From assembly GCF_009846525.1 (NCBI RefSeq), contig NZ_CP024621.1, positions 1,612,001-1,676,000 of the forward strand: 64,000 nucleotides of DNA, given 5' to 3'. This DNA comes from Halomonas meridiana (GTDB lineage Bacteria; Pseudomonadota; Gammaproteobacteria; Pseudomonadales; Halomonadaceae). Positions 31,631 through 42,431 of this stretch are shown one piece after another. The position numbers and the translations under genes were made by a program. The notes under the pieces were generated by a model. The model had not been told where the DNA came from and did not search any database. It saw nothing but the letters and a program-made list of their open reading frames with translations. The stretch's first letter is position 1. Every line of letters begins with the position of its first letter.

Positions 31631-31786
31631 GGGCGGCTCCCTGGTTGCTATTCCTGTTTGGAATCTAAAGTATGAATAACATGAATTGCTTTTATGCGCG
31701 AGTCGCGTAACACTCCTTGCATGCCATAGAAGCAGCACGCAGAGGCTGCCATAACGAACTAGCAGGGCACCGCCCAGGAGAGCCAC

Positions 31787-33238
31787 ATGTCAGGTCAAAC
31801 GCTTTACGACAAACTCTGGAACCAGCATTTGGTGAAGCAGCGCGACGACGGTACGGCGCTGATCTACATCGACCGCCAGTTGCTCCACGAAGTGACCTCG
31901 CCTCAGGCGTTCGAAGGCCTGCGTTTGGCGAACCGTAAGCCCTGGCGTTTGGATGCCAACCTGGCCACGCCGGATCACAACGTGCCCACCACGGTGAAAG
32001 AGCGCGCCGAGGGTAACAGCGGTATCAAAGATCCGGTCTCGCTCATTCAGGTGCAAACCCTGGACGACAACTGCGTCGAGTACGGCATCGAAGAGTTCAA
32101 GATCAACGACCCGCGCCAGGGCATCGTGCACGTGGTGGGCCCTGAGCAGGGCGCCACACTGCCGGGTATGACCGTGGTATGCGGTGACTCCCACACGGCC
32201 ACCCACGGCGCGTTTGGCGCGTTGGCCCACGGTATCGGCACCTCGGAAGTCGAGCACGTCTTGGCCACCCAGTGCCTGCTGGCGCAGAAAATGAAGAACA
32301 TGCAGGTGCGCGTCGAAGGCGAGCTGGGCCTGGGCGTGACCGCAAAAGACGTCGTGTTGGCGATCATCGGTAAGATCGGCACCGCTGGTGGCACAGGCTA
32401 CGCTATCGAGTTTGCGGGCAGCGCCATCGAGTCGCTCTCCATGGAAGGCCGCATGACGGTGTGCAACATGGCGATTGAAGCGGGTGCTCGCGTGGGCCTG
32501 ATTGCCGTGGATGACACCACCATCGACTACCTCGCTAAACGCCCCTTTGCGCCCACCGCAGAGCAGTGGGAAGCCGCTGTGGCCGATTGGCGCAACCTGG
32601 TATCGGATGCGGATGCCCACTTCGATAAAGTGGTGACGCTCAAAGCCGAAGAGATTGAGCCGCAGGTGAGCTGGGGCACCAGCCCGGAAATGGTCACCGG
32701 TATTTCAGGCCAAGTGCCCGACCCCAAAGCCGCCCTGGATGAAACCGTGCAGCGCAGCCATGCCCGCGCGTTGGAGTACATGGGACTGCAGGCGAACCAG
32801 AAGATCACCGATATCAAACTGGATAAAGTCTTTATCGGCTCCTGCACCAACTCGCGCATCGAAGACCTGCGCGAAGCTGCCAAAGTGGCGAAGGGCAACA
32901 AAGTGGCAGACTCCATCAAGCTGGCCATGGTCGTACCGGGCTCTGGCTTGGTGAAGCGCCAAGCGGAAGCGGAAGGCCTGGACAAAATCTTCATTGAAGC
33001 GGGCTTTGAGTGGCGCGAGCCGGGCTGCTCCATGTGCTTGGCCATGAACGCGGATAAGCTGGGCGCGGGCGAGCACTGTGCGTCTACCTCCAACCGTAAC
33101 TTCGAAGGGCGCCAGGGCTATGGCGGTCGCACTCACTTGGTGAGTCCTGCCATGGCAGCGGCCGCCGCCATTGCCGGTCACTTCGTCGACGTACGCACCT
33201 TACCCGCTAACGACGCCACCCACGCGCAGGAGGCCTAA
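31787..33238 (+). CDS. leuC: 3-isopropylmalate dehydratase large subunit
   Basis: LeuC with LeuD interconverts 2- and 3-isopropylmalate in leucine synthesis. The protein is 483 residues and has the aconitase-family substrate and Fe-S motifs: [15 protein letters not shown], the first cluster Cys in [13 protein letters not shown], and the other two in [17 protein letters not shown] lies upstream of the ATG. leuD follows 3 bases after its stop, in an operon with leuB. Confidence 0.97.
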   Translation: MSGQTLYDKLWNQHLVKQRDDGTALIYIDRQLLHEVTSPQAFEGLRLANRKPWRLDANLATPDHNVPTTVKERAEGNSGIKDPVSLIQVQTLDDNCVEYGIEEFKINDPRQGIVHVVGPEQGATLPGMTVVCGDSHTATHGAFGALAHGIGTSEVEHVLATQCLLAQKMKNMQVRVEGELGLGVTAKDVVLAIIGKIGTAGGTGYAIEFAGSAIESLSMEGRMTVCNMAIEAGARVGLIAVDDTTIDYLAKRPFAPTAEQWEAAVADWRNLVSDADAHFDKVVTLKAEEIEPQVSWGTSPEMVTGISGQVPDPKAALDETVQRSHARALEYMGLQANQKITDIKLDKVFIGSCTNSRIEDLREAAKVAKGNKVADSIKLAMVVPGSGLVKRQAEAEGLDKIFIEAGFEWREPGCSMCLAMNADKLGAGEHCASTSNRNFEGRQGYGGRTHLVSPAMAAAAAIAGHFVDVRTLPANDATHAQEA

Positions 33239-33241
33239 GCC

Positions 33242-33889
33242 ATGAAAAAGTTCGAACGTTTTGAAGGCGTGGTCGCGCCGCTGGATCGCGCTAATGTCGA
33301 TACCGACTTGATCATTCCCAAGCAGTTTTTGAAGTCCATCAAGCGCACGGGCTTTGGCGTCAACCTGTTTGACGAGCTGCGCTACCTGGATGAAGGCCAG
33401 CCGGGGCAAGACTGCTCGAAGCGCCCGCTGAATCCGGATTTCGTCTTGAACCAGCCGCGTTACCAGGGCGCTGAGGTACTGCTGGCGCGCCGTAACTTCG
33501 GTTGTGGTAGTTCTCGCGAGCACGCGCCTTGGGCGTTGGAAGATTTCGGCTTCAAGGTAGTGATTGCCCCCAGCTTTGCCGATATCTTCTACAACAACGC
33601 GTTCAAGAACGGCATTTTGCTGATCACTCTGGCGGAAGAAGAAGTAGATCGCCTGTTTGCTGAAGTAGAAGCTAACGAAGGCTACCAGCTCGACGTGGAT
33701 CTTGAGCACCAGCGGGTGATTACGCCCAGTGGCGAGATTCTTGAGTTCGACGTGGACGCATTCCGCAAGCACTGTCTGCTCAACGGCTTGGACGATATTG
33801 GCATCACTCTGCAAGACGAAGACGCCATTCGCAGCTTCGAAGAGCAGCATCGCCAGCAGCGCCCGTGGCTGTTCCGCCAGCCTGCGTAG
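33242..33889 (+). CDS. leuD: 3-isopropylmalate dehydratase small subunit
   Basis: A 215-residue swivel-domain partner of LeuC. Typical segments are [15 protein letters not shown] and the [18 protein letters not shown] loop that completes the active site. It starts 3 bases after leuC, preceded by AGGAGG. Confidence 0.97.
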   Translation: MKKFERFEGVVAPLDRANVDTDLIIPKQFLKSIKRTGFGVNLFDELRYLDEGQPGQDCSKRPLNPDFVLNQPRYQGAEVLLARRNFGCGSSREHAPWALEDFGFKVVIAPSFADIFYNNAFKNGILLITLAEEEVDRLFAEVEANEGYQLDVDLEHQRVITPSGEILEFDVDAFRKHCLLNGLDDIGITLQDEDAIRSFEEQHRQQRPWLFRQPA

Positions 33890-33948
33890 CGTTGGCTCAC
33901 TGAGTAGTGGGCTATAAGTGCCTAAATTATAAGTGCTAAGGATTAAGC

Positions 33949-35031
33949 ATGACTCATAAAGTGTTACTGCTGCCCGGTGATGGTATCGGCCCCGAAATCG
34001 CGGCCCAGGCAGCGCGTTTGTTGAAAGCCTGCCAAGAAGCGGGCTTGGATATTGAAGTCGAAGAGGGCTTGGTGGGCGGCTCCGCCTATGATGTTCACGG
34101 CGAGCCGCTGCCCGCTGAAACCCTGGAAAAAGCCAAAGCCGCCAGCGCCATTCTGCTCGGCGCAGTGGGTGGCCCCAAGTGGGATAAACTCGAAGACCTT
34201 TCCAAGCGCCCGGAAAAAGGCCTGCTGGGGCTGCGTAAGAACCTTGGCCTGTTCGGCAACCTTCGCCCGGCCATGCTCTACCCGCAGCTGGCCAGCGCTT
34301 CCAGCCTGAAACCCGAGCTGGTAGCGGGGCTGGATATCATGATCGTGCGTGAACTCACCGGCGGCATCTACTTCGGCCAGCCGCGCGGTATCGAAGTGCG
34401 TAACGGGGAGCGTGTTGGCTTCAACACCTATGTCTACTCCGAAAGCGAAATCGAGCGCATTGGCCGCGTCGCGTTCGAGATGGCTCAAAAGCGGGGCAAA
34501 AAGCTCTGCTCGGTGGATAAAGCCAACGTACTGGAAGTCACCATTCTGTGGCGTGAAGTGATGGAGCGCTTAGCGCCGGAGTATCCGGACGTCGAGCTTT
34601 CTCACATGTACGTGGATAACGCCGCCATGCAGCTGGTGCGCGCACCGAAGCAGTTCGATGTAGTGGTGACCGGTAATATGTTTGGCGACATTCTCTCTGA
34701 CGCTGCCGCCATGCTCACCGGCTCCATCGGGATGCTGCCGTCTGCCTCGCTCAACGAGAGCGGGCAGGGCATGTACGAACCCTGCCACGGCAGCGCGCCG
34801 GATATTGCGGGCCAGAACATCGCGAACCCGCTGGCGATGATGCTCTCCGTGGCGATGATGCTGCGCTACTCGCTCAACGAAACGGCGATGGCCGAGCGTA
34901 TCGAAGCTGCCGTAGGCAGCGTGCTGGATGACGGCCTGCGCACCGCCGATATCGCCTCTGAAGGCACGCGCCGTGTCTCCACGGTGGAGATGGGCGATGC
35001 GGTACTCGCCGCCTTTGCACGCGGTGAGTGA
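33949..35031 (+). CDS. leuB: 3-isopropylmalate dehydrogenase
   Basis: LeuB oxidatively decarboxylates 3-isopropylmalate with NAD+, the third step of leucine synthesis. The protein is 360 residues, with [11 protein letters not shown] at the N-terminus, the substrate-binding Arg region ([13 protein letters not shown]), Mg2+-binding Asp residues in [13 protein letters not shown], and the NAD-binding [12 protein letters not shown] loop. The gap before it carries two ATAAGTGC-type short repeats. Confidence 0.97.
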   Translation: MTHKVLLLPGDGIGPEIAAQAARLLKACQEAGLDIEVEEGLVGGSAYDVHGEPLPAETLEKAKAASAILLGAVGGPKWDKLEDLSKRPEKGLLGLRKNLGLFGNLRPAMLYPQLASASSLKPELVAGLDIMIVRELTGGIYFGQPRGIEVRNGERVGFNTYVYSESEIERIGRVAFEMAQKRGKKLCSVDKANVLEVTILWREVMERLAPEYPDVELSHMYVDNAAMQLVRAPKQFDVVVTGNMFGDILSDAAAMLTGSIGMLPSASLNESGQGMYEPCHGSAPDIAGQNIANPLAMMLSVAMMLRYSLNETAMAERIEAAVGSVLDDGLRTADIASEGTRRVSTVEMGDAVLAAFARGE

Positions 35032-35131
35032 CAAAGAAAGCTTGCTAACTACTTGATTCGCTTCAATGCTTGTTGAAACGGCATACGTCGGCTGCCCTGA
35101 GGGGTGGCCGACGTCGTGTCTGATATGTGTG

Positions 35132-35137
35132 TATAAT
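35132..35137 (+). promoter_or_regulatory. Candidate -10 element upstream of asd
   Basis: A perfect TATAAT lies 32 bases before the asd start, in the leuB-asd gap. I do not see a good -35 at the matching distance, so the call rests on the -10 alone. Confidence 0.4.
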
Positions 35138-35168
35138 ATAGGTCTCATTCTTAGTTGGAGGACTTCAC

Positions 35169-36281
35169 ATGTTGAAAGTCGGTTTCGTGGGATGGCGTGG
35201 CATGGTTGGCTCGGTGCTGATGCAGCGCATGCAGGAAGAGGGTGATTTTAACGGCATTGAGCCGATCTTTTTCACCACTTCTCAAGTCGGCCAGCCGGGC
35301 CCCGACATCGGCGTGGACGTGCCTCCGCTGAAAGATGCGTTTGCACTAGACGACTTGAAAGCCCTGGACGTCATCGTGACCTGCCAAGGCGGCGACTACA
35401 CCAAGAAAGTCTACGGCGACCTGCGTAACGACGGCTGGAAAGGCTACTGGATCGATGCCGCCAGCACCCTGCGCATGGAAGATGAGGCCACCATCGTCCT
35501 CGATCCGGTGAACCGTAAGGTGATCGACGCGCAGCTTGCCAAAGGCGCGAAAACATTTGTGGGCGGCAACTGCACCGTTAGCCTGATGCTGATGGGCTTG
35601 GGCGGCCTGTTCGAAGCCGATATGGTCGAGTGGATGACCTCCATGACGTATCAGGCGGCGTCGGGCTCCGGTGCCAAGCACATGCGCGAGCTGCTCAACC
35701 AAATGGGCCAACTGCGTGACAGCGTGTCCAGCGAGCTGGCCGACCCGGCGAGCGCGATTCTGGACATCGACCGCAAAGTGACGGCGGCCATGCGCGGTGG
35801 CGACTTCCCCACCGATAACTTCGCCGCGCCACTGGCTGGCAGCCTGCTTCCGTGGATCGACACCAAACTGGATAACGGCCAAAGCCGCGAAGAGTGGAAA
35901 GGTAGCGTCGAAACCAACAAGATTCTGGGTCTCGAAAACAACCCGATCCCCATCGATGGCCTTTGCGTGCGTATTGGTGCCATGCGCTCGCACAGCCAGG
36001 CGTTCACCATCAAGCTGAAACAAGACGTGCCGCTGGATGAGATCGAAGAGCGTATTGCCAAGCATAACGAGTGGGTCAAGCTCATCCCCAACGAGAAAGA
36101 CGCCACCATTGCGGGTCTAACGCCTGCAGCCGCCACGGGCACGCTGCAAGTGCCGGTAGGCCGCCTGCGCAAGCTGAAAATGGGCGGTGAATACCTTTCA
36201 GCGTTCAGCGTGGGTGACCAGCTGCTGTGGGGTGCCGCTGAGCCGCTCAAGCGCATGCTGAAAATTTTGCGCGAGCAGTAA
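35169..36281 (+). CDS. asd: Aspartate-semialdehyde dehydrogenase
   Basis: Asd reduces aspartyl phosphate to the semialdehyde, the branch point to lysine, threonine, methionine and diaminopimelate. The protein is 370 residues. It has the NADP-binding start [14 protein letters not shown], the catalytic Cys135 in [10 protein letters not shown], and a [15 protein letters not shown] segment as in gammaproteobacterial Asd. GGAGG sits before the ATG. A strong terminator follows. Confidence 0.97.
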   Translation: MLKVGFVGWRGMVGSVLMQRMQEEGDFNGIEPIFFTTSQVGQPGPDIGVDVPPLKDAFALDDLKALDVIVTCQGGDYTKKVYGDLRNDGWKGYWIDAASTLRMEDEATIVLDPVNRKVIDAQLAKGAKTFVGGNCTVSLMLMGLGGLFEADMVEWMTSMTYQAASGSGAKHMRELLNQMGQLRDSVSSELADPASAILDIDRKVTAAMRGGDFPTDNFAAPLAGSLLPWIDTKLDNGQSREEWKGSVETNKILGLENNPIPIDGLCVRIGAMRSHSQAFTIKLKQDVPLDEIEERIAKHNEWVKLIPNEKDATIAGLTPAAATGTLQVPVGRLRKLKMGGEYLSAFSVGDQLLWGAAEPLKRMLKILREQ

Positions 36282-36310
36282 ACGCGCAAGAACGTCGCGC
36301 GTTCATCAGC

Positions 36311-36342
36311 GCTAAGTGCTAAATAAGCTAAGTGCTAAATAA
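36311..36342 (+). repeat. Direct repeat, two 16-base copies
   Basis: GCTAAGTGCTAAATAA occurs twice in a row between the asd stop and the terminator. Similar AAGTGCTAA words occur upstream of leuB. Confidence 0.8.
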
Positions 36343-36377
36343 AAAGGGGAAGCTGTTCGCAGCTTCCCCTTTTTTTG
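36343..36377 (+). terminator. Rho-independent terminator after asd
   Basis: The arms AAAGGGGAAGCT and AGCTTCCCCTTT pair around GTTCGC and a T7 tail follows. It ends the asd transcript before fimV. Confidence 0.92.
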
Positions 36378-36535
36378 CGCTGATGCAAGTGGCTAAGCCG
36401 CGTACTCATTCAAAGGGATGCGTTGAAGATGGCGTCATGGTAAATACGTTATGATAAGAACGAACTAACATATCTCATGGCAGAAAAGAGTGATCTTGCC
36501 ATGGGGCAAGGGAATCGCAGGCAGTAGGGGCCGAC

Positions 36536-38608
36536 ATGAATAAAAAGCTGGCATGGTTGTTGTGGCTGCCGCTGAGCGCCGTGAGTCCGCTGGCGCTGGC
36601 CGTAGGGCTGGGGCAAGCCACCGTGAACTCACCGTTGCAAGCGCCGTTAGATGCCAGTGTGCCGCTCGTGGAGGCTGCCGATGTGTCGCTGGACGACGTA
36701 CGTGTAACCATTGCTGACCCCTCCGCCTTCAGCGCGTTGGGATTGGAGTGGACCCCTCTCGCCGCGAGCGTGCGCACCGAGCTTCAACGCCTGCCCTCAG
36801 GCGCGCGACTAGTACTCCGTTCCGATCAAGCCGTCAACGAGCCGTGGTTGGACCTGTTGATCACCATCACGACGCCAGACGGGCGGCGCACGGAAGCGCT
36901 GACGCTTCTATTCGACCCACCCAACTATGCCGCCAGCCCGTCGCCTGCGGCGGTGTCCTCATCGTCGGTTTCCTCGGCCTCTTCGTCTACGCCGTCAGCG
37001 GCGGCGGCCCGGCCCGCCAGCGCCGCCCGTGACATCGCCTATGTGGCCAGCGGTGACACGCTTTGGGGCGTGGCAGCCCGTATCAAACCTGCGGACGTCA
37101 GCGTTCAGCAGATGATGGTGGCGCTGGTCGAGGCGAATCCGTCGGCGTTCCCCACCGGCAACGTCGACGACATGCGTGCAGGCCAGACACTCGCCGTGCC
37201 CAGCCGAGAGCAGTTGATGGCGCGCTCGCCAGCCCAAGCCGCCCAAGCGATTCAGTCGATGCGCTCGTCATCTAGCGCGCCCTCTGCAGCAGAGCCCTCG
37301 ACCAATGCCTCGGCACCTGAGCCGGCACCAGAGACGGCCAGCGACGTGTCGGCTTCTACATCTACGCCGCCTGACGCTGCCTCTTCCGACGGCGCGCCTG
37401 TGGCGACCGTGCAAGAGGGCGAGCTTGCTGGGTTGACCCTCAACGATCTAGCCGAGCAGCTGTTGGAAAGTCAGGCCATGCTGCAAACCGTGCTCGACGA
37501 GCGCGAGGCGATGCGCGCCGAGATGGCAGCGCTACGCCAGGAAGTCGCCTCATTGACCGAGGCGCTCAATGCGTCTCAGCAGGAGACCCGACGAGCGCTG
37601 GCGGCGGCAGAAGCCCGCACGGTAGACCCCAGCTCGACCGACATCGACACCCAAACGGCCTCGGCGCCTGCCGCCTTGGAGACGCCCTCTAACGCCGCCA
37701 GCACTGGCGTGATCGAACGTTTGGAGCAGTATCAGTGGCCGCTTGCCAGCGTGGCCCTGGCCCTGCTGCTTGGTGCCTTGGTGTGGTCGCGTAAGCGCCG
37801 TGAGCGCCAGTGGGAGGATGCGCCCACGCCCGCAGGCATGGGCGCCGCCGAGATGACGCCCCCCAAGCGCACCGAGCCGAGCGCGTCTTCGTCTGCCGCC
37901 TCCCCGGCGCAGCCGGTGGCGCCCGAGGCGTCGCTGTATACGCCGCCGCTCACTGAGAGCGCTGTGCCGCCGAGTCACGAAGAAACGTCTTCCTCTGAAG
38001 AAACAAGCGCGCCTGAGCGCCGCGAGCCACCCGCATCCGACGACTCGAGTGACGACGTCGACAGTGAGGAACTCGCCAGCGCCGTGCGTGATGACTCGCA
38101 ACGAGAAGCGCAGCGTGAAGACGCCAGCGATGAGTATGACGCAGGTGATCACGAGACGGGCGACCGGGAACTAGGGTACGCCGATGAGAATGACGACTTC
38201 TACTATGCCGTCAAGCATGGCGAGGACGACGAGGGTGACGACTCCGCCGTCTCGGAAGAGGACGAAGCCGCACTGGAAGCCGCGTTTCTAGAAACGCCCG
38301 AGCCGGTAGAGGAAGCGTCGCCTAGCACGCCGATGCAGGAGCGCGATGAGGCACCGCTACCAGCGTCTCCCCAGGTGCCGCCACAGGATGACGATCGTGC
38401 GCACTACATCGACTATCATCCGCCGTCGCTGACTAGTGAGGCGTCAGCCGACGAGGAGGTAGCGGAGAGCCACGCGGGAGCGAGCCGGACACAGGAGGGC
38501 AGTATGGCGCGCTCAGGTCGCGTACCCGAAGAGGAGTGGGAGATTGAAGAGGTGGCATTCGAGCCGCGACGTCGGGATAATAGCGAACCTTCAAAACTCT
38601 CCAAATGA
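36536..38608 (+). CDS. fimV: FimV-like LysM membrane protein
   Basis: A 690-residue FimV-type protein: signal peptide, periplasmic FimV N-domain (GLGQATVNSPLQAPLDASVPL), Ser/Ala-rich linker, LysM-like region (VASGDTLWGVAARIKPADVSV), a coiled-coil stretch near residues 300-370, one membrane helix (WPLASVALALLLGALVWSRKRR), and a long acidic cytoplasmic tail. FimV proteins organise cell-pole machinery and link to peptidoglycan. The conserved C-terminal TPR-containing domain of Pseudomonas FimV is not evident; the protein ends EVAFEPRRRDN plus a short tail. The asd-fimV-truA order supports the name. Confidence 0.85.
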   Translation: MNKKLAWLLWLPLSAVSPLALAVGLGQATVNSPLQAPLDASVPLVEAADVSLDDVRVTIADPSAFSALGLEWTPLAASVRTELQRLPSGARLVLRSDQAVNEPWLDLLITITTPDGRRTEALTLLFDPPNYAASPSPAAVSSSSVSSASSSTPSAAAARPASAARDIAYVASGDTLWGVAARIKPADVSVQQMMVALVEANPSAFPTGNVDDMRAGQTLAVPSREQLMARSPAQAAQAIQSMRSSSSAPSAAEPSTNASAPEPAPETASDVSASTSTPPDAASSDGAPVATVQEGELAGLTLNDLAEQLLESQAMLQTVLDEREAMRAEMAALRQEVASLTEALNASQQETRRALAAAEARTVDPSSTDIDTQTASAPAALETPSNAASTGVIERLEQYQWPLASVALALLLGALVWSRKRRERQWEDAPTPAGMGAAEMTPPKRTEPSASSSAASPAQPVAPEASLYTPPLTESAVPPSHEETSSSEETSAPERREPPASDDSSDDVDSEELASAVRDDSQREAQREDASDEYDAGDHETGDRELGYADENDDFYYAVKHGEDDEGDDSAVSEEDEAALEAAFLETPEPVEEASPSTPMQERDEAPLPASPQVPPQDDDRAHYIDYHPPSLTSEASADEEVAESHAGASRTQEGSMARSGRVPEEEWEIEEVAFEPRRRDNSEPSKLSK

Positions 38609-38617
38609 CGTGGCTCG

Positions 38618-39556
38618 ATGACGCTGTTCTACCACTTTGATGAGACACAACCGCTGGCGGGCCGTTTGGCGATGGGCGTGGAGTACGATGGCTCTCGCTT
38701 CTGCGGCTTCCAGCGATTAAAGCATGCGGCCTCGGTTCAGCAGGCCATCGAGGATGCCCTGGCCAAAGTGGCCGGCGCACCGGTGCGTATTCACGCCAGC
38801 GGACGCACCGACTCCGGTGTCCACGCCACCCGCCAGGTGATTCACTTCGACCCGCCGGTGCAGCGCACTGAGAAAGCGTGGATTTTTGGTGCCAACACCA
38901 ATCTGCCCAGAGACGTGGCGGTACGCTGGGTAAAGCCGGTATCCGACGACTTTCACTCGCGCCTGGGCGCACTGGCGCGTCGCTATCGCTATATTTTCTT
39001 GAACCAAATCAGTCGTCCGGTCTTGGAACGCGCCAATGTGACCTGGTGCCGTGACCCGCTAGACGCCGACGCCATGCACCGCGCAGCGCAAGCGTTGGTG
39101 GGCGAGCATGACTTCAGCAGCTTTCGGGCGGCCGGGTGTCAATCGAAGACCCCATGGCGGCAGATGCACTTCGTGGAAGTGAAACGTTACGGCCCGCTGG
39201 TGGTCATCGATATTCAAGGCAACGCCTTTTTGCACCATATGATTCGCAACATCGCTGGTGCCCTGGCCAGTGTGGGCCGTGGTGTGCAGGATGAAGGCCA
39301 CATCGCGCGCCTGCTGGCGCTGAAAAATCGCCGTAAAGGGGATGTCACCGCGCCCGCTTGCGGTCTGCATTTCGTCGACTCTCTTTACGACGAGCGTTTC
39401 GAGCTGCCCAAAGAGCCGCTAGGCCCGAACTTGCTGGCCTTTACCGGCGAGTGGACCGGCGAGCGCGTGCTGCCCGACAGCCCTCGAGTGACCGCACGTC
39501 GGCAGCTCACCTTCTCTAAACAAGCCAACCCCCAGCAGCAGGAGACGTCTTCATGA
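38618..39556 (+). CDS. truA: tRNA pseudouridine(38-40) synthase
   Basis: TruA makes pseudouridine at positions 38-40 of the anticodon stem. The protein is 312 residues, with ALGVEYDGSRFCGFQ-type opening (MGVEYDGSRFCGF here), catalytic Asp65 in SGRTDSGVHATRQ and the FLHHMIRNIAGAL region. The first ~15 residues before GRLAMGVEYD are unusual, so the start could lie later. It overlaps trpF by 4 bases. Confidence 0.95.
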   Translation: MTLFYHFDETQPLAGRLAMGVEYDGSRFCGFQRLKHAASVQQAIEDALAKVAGAPVRIHASGRTDSGVHATRQVIHFDPPVQRTEKAWIFGANTNLPRDVAVRWVKPVSDDFHSRLGALARRYRYIFLNQISRPVLERANVTWCRDPLDADAMHRAAQALVGEHDFSSFRAAGCQSKTPWRQMHFVEVKRYGPLVVIDIQGNAFLHHMIRNIAGALASVGRGVQDEGHIARLLALKNRRKGDVTAPACGLHFVDSLYDERFELPKEPLGPNLLAFTGEWTGERVLPDSPRVTARRQLTFSKQANPQQQETSS

Positions 39557-40188
39557 CGCCTAACGTGACGCGCACACGCATCAAGTTTTGCGGGCTAACG
39601 CGACAAGGGGATGTGGCTCAAGCCGTCGCGCTGGGGGTCGATGCGCTGGGCTTCGTCATGTGGCCCAACAGCCGCCGCAGCGTCACGCCGGACACCCTGG
39701 CAGCGCTGGCCGCCCAGGTGCCTGCCTTCGTGACGCGAGTCGGGCTCTTCGTCGACCAACCCGTCGAGTTCATCGAGCAGTGCCTGCCGCACTTGGATCT
39801 GATCCAGTTTCATGGCGATGAGTCGCCGGCATTCTGCGAGCAGTTTGGACGGCCCTGGATCAAAGCACTGCGAATGCGCGACGGGCTTGATTTACACGAC
39901 GCCGCCACGATCTATGACGGTGCACAAGCGCTGCTATTGGATGCCTATCGACCTGGCGTGCCGGGCGGAACTGGCGAGACCTTTGATTGGTCTAGAATCC
40001 CCGCAACCCTGGCAAAACCTGTTATTCTCGCGGGTGGGCTGACCGCCGACAACATCGCGGCTGCAGTGACCCAAGTTGCACCGTATGCGGTTGATGTGTC
40101 AGGTGGTATCGAGGCATCCCCCGGTGTGAAAGCGGCCGAGTCGATGGCCGCTTTTGTTCGCAACGTGACGCAGGCCTCCATCCGTTAG
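39553..40188 (+). CDS. trpF: Phosphoribosylanthranilate isomerase
   Basis: TrpF performs the Amadori rearrangement of tryptophan synthesis. The protein is 211 residues with the active-site start IKFCGLTRQGDV, the barrel segment DLIQFHGDE, LLLDAY, and the phosphate-binding end ILAGGLTADN and VDVSGGIEASPGVK. It overlaps the truA stop (ATGA), as is usual in this gene order. Confidence 0.97.
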   Translation: MTPNVTRTRIKFCGLTRQGDVAQAVALGVDALGFVMWPNSRRSVTPDTLAALAAQVPAFVTRVGLFVDQPVEFIEQCLPHLDLIQFHGDESPAFCEQFGRPWIKALRMRDGLDLHDAATIYDGAQALLLDAYRPGVPGGTGETFDWSRIPATLAKPVILAGGLTADNIAAAVTQVAPYAVDVSGGIEASPGVKAAESMAAFVRNVTQASIR

Positions 40189-40294
40189 ACGCGCCTGCGT
40201 GCACGCCCTGTTCGATGCGCCGCCCACCTTGGCGTGGGCGGGCCGACACTTATTCATTCATTTGCCTTTTCTGGCGATCTTGTGAGGTATGCCT

Positions 40295-41527
40295 GTGACC
40301 GTCTCAGCAACTGAAACCAAGTTCAGCGACCTGACCCGAATGCCGGATGCCCGTGGTCATTTTGGGCCCTACGGCGGCCGGTTCGTGTCAGAAACCCTTA
40401 GCTTTGCCCTGGAAGAGCTGGAGCAGATTTACCTCAGCTTGCGCGACGATCCGGATTTCCAAGCCGAGTTCGACCGTGACCTGGCTTATTACGTGGGTCG
40501 ACCGTCGCCGCTGTATCACGCCAAACGCTGGTCAGCGTCGCTGGGTGGCGCGCAAATTTGGCTGAAGCGCGAAGACCTCAACCACACCGGCGCTCACAAG
40601 GTAAACAACACCATTGGTCAGGCGCTGTTGGCGAAAAAAACCGGTAAGCCTCGCGTCATCGCAGAGACCGGTGCAGGTCAGCACGGCGTGGCTACCGCCA
40701 CCGTCGCCGCGCGCCTCGGCCTGGAGTGTGACGTGTACATGGGGGCGGAAGACGTGCAGCGTCAGAAGCTCAACGTTTACCGTATGCGCCTGCTGGGTGC
40801 ACGGGTCATTCCGGTGGAGTCGGGGACGCGGACGCTCAAAGACGCGATGAACGAAGCCCTGCGTGACTGGGTGACGAACGTCGACAACACCTTTTACATC
40901 ATTGGCACCGTGGCGGGGCCGCACCCGTATCCGCAGCTGGTGCGCGATTTCAACGCCGTGGTGGGCCGCGAAGCGCGCCGTCAGTCGCTGGAACAAATCG
41001 GCCGCTTACCCGATGCGCTGATCGCCTGTGTTGGCGGTGGTTCCAATGCGCTGGGGCTGTTCTACCCGTTCGTCGAGGATGACGCCGTGGCGATGTACGG
41101 CGTGGAAGCCGGTGGCGATGGGGTCGAGACGGGCCGTCACGCCGCGCCGCTGTCATCGAACGCGCCGCGCGGCGTGCTGCACGGCAATCGGACGTATTTG
41201 ATGTCCGACGAAGCCGGGCAGGTCTCGGACACTCACTCCATTTCGGCGGGCCTGGATTATCCCGGCGTTGGCCCCGAGCACTCGCTGTGGAAAGACGTGG
41301 GCCGGGTGCACTACGTTGCCGCCAACGATAAAGAAGTGCTGGAAGCGTTCCGGGAATTGACCCACATGGAGGGCATCATGCCCGCGCTGGAGTCGGCCCA
41401 TGCGTTGGCCCATGCCAAGGTGCTGGCCCCCACCATGCGTCCGGATCAGCATATCGTGGTGAACCTCTCGGGTCGTGGTGATAAAGACATCATGACCGTT
41501 GCGAAAATCGACGGCATCGAGTTTTAA
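40295..41527 (+). CDS. trpB: Tryptophan synthase beta chain
   Basis: TrpB condenses indole with serine using pyridoxal phosphate. The protein is about 410 residues, with the PLP Lys in [11 protein letters not shown], the [12 protein letters not shown] segment and the phosphate-binding GGGSNALG loop. The GTG at 40295 is preferred because GAGG (40284-40287) lies 7 bases upstream; the ATG at 40289 has the Shine-Dalgarno almost touching it. It is separated from trpF by a 100-base gap and is followed by trpA after 8 bases. Confidence 0.96.
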   Translation: MTVSATETKFSDLTRMPDARGHFGPYGGRFVSETLSFALEELEQIYLSLRDDPDFQAEFDRDLAYYVGRPSPLYHAKRWSASLGGAQIWLKREDLNHTGAHKVNNTIGQALLAKKTGKPRVIAETGAGQHGVATATVAARLGLECDVYMGAEDVQRQKLNVYRMRLLGARVIPVESGTRTLKDAMNEALRDWVTNVDNTFYIIGTVAGPHPYPQLVRDFNAVVGREARRQSLEQIGRLPDALIACVGGGSNALGLFYPFVEDDAVAMYGVEAGGDGVETGRHAAPLSSNAPRGVLHGNRTYLMSDEAGQVSDTHSISAGLDYPGVGPEHSLWKDVGRVHYVAANDKEVLEAFRELTHMEGIMPALESAHALAHAKVLAPTMRPDQHIVVNLSGRGDKDIMTVAKIDGIEF

Positions 41528-41535
41528 GGGCGAGC

Positions 41536-42339
41536 ATGAATCGTATTGACCAGCGTTTTTCAGAATTGAAGCAGCAGGGCCGCAAAGCCCTGATTCCTTA
41601 TATCACCGCAGGCGATCCAGCACCGCAGTACACAGTGGGCTTCATGCATGCCCTGGTCGAGGCGGGTGCCGACGTGATCGAGCTAGGCGTGCCGTTCTCC
41701 GACCCCATGGCCGATGGCCCGGTGATTCAGAAAGCCTGCGAGCGGGCGCTGAAACAGGGCACCCGATTAGTCGATCTGCTGGACATGGTGGCCGAATTCC
41801 GCCAGACCGACACCACGACGCCCATCGTCTTGATGGGCTATCTCAACCCCATCGAGCGCATCGGTTACGAAGTGTTTGCCGACAAGGCCGCAAGCGTTGG
41901 GGTGGATGGCGTGCTGGTGGTGGATATGCCGCCTGAAGAGGCCGAAGAGTTCGGTCCGCTGTTGAAAGCCCGGGACTTGGCTGCGATTTTCCTGGTTGCG
42001 CCTACCACTTCCCATGCCCGTGCCGCTACAATATGCGCCCACGGTGAGGGCTACCTTTACTATGTTTCGCTGAAAGGCGTCACCGGTGCGGCCACGTTGA
42101 ACGCTGAAGACGTGGCCGAGCACCTTGCGCCGCTGCGGGATATGACCGATTTACCGCTTTGCGTTGGGTTTGGTATTCGCGACGGTGTGACGGCTGCCGA
42201 GGTGGCGAAAGTCGCCGACGGCGTGATCGTAGGCAGCGCATTGGTGAACCGTATTGCCGATAGCGTCGACGCCCCTGAAACGATTGCCGGGCAGTTAAAA
42301 AGCGTGCTGGCAGAAATGCGCACCGCGATGGACGCCTAA
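41536..42339 (+). CDS. trpA: Tryptophan synthase alpha chain
   Basis: TrpA cleaves indole-3-glycerol phosphate and passes indole to TrpB through a channel. The protein is 267 residues. It has YITAGDPAP near the start, catalytic Glu and Asp in [19 protein letters not shown], and the phosphate-binding GFGIRDG and [17 protein letters not shown] precedes the ATG. Confidence 0.97.
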   Translation: MNRIDQRFSELKQQGRKALIPYITAGDPAPQYTVGFMHALVEAGADVIELGVPFSDPMADGPVIQKACERALKQGTRLVDLLDMVAEFRQTDTTTPIVLMGYLNPIERIGYEVFADKAASVGVDGVLVVDMPPEEAEEFGPLLKARDLAAIFLVAPTTSHARAATICAHGEGYLYYVSLKGVTGAATLNAEDVAEHLAPLRDMTDLPLCVGFGIRDGVTAAEVAKVADGVIVGSALVNRIADSVDAPETIAGQLKSVLAEMRTAMDA

Positions 42340-42431
42340 GCGCGTTCCCTCATCGTCTACACTGATTTGATTGACGACACTCATCAGGCTTGGCGTGGCC
42401 AAGCCTTGACGTACACGGAAGCCTTTTTGAT

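Noticed and set aside
31631..31786. Leucine attenuator or leader peptide before leuC
   Set aside because: No short open frame with a run of Leu codons and no terminator/antiterminator pair is visible; the region is better read as a LysR-controlled divergent promoter.
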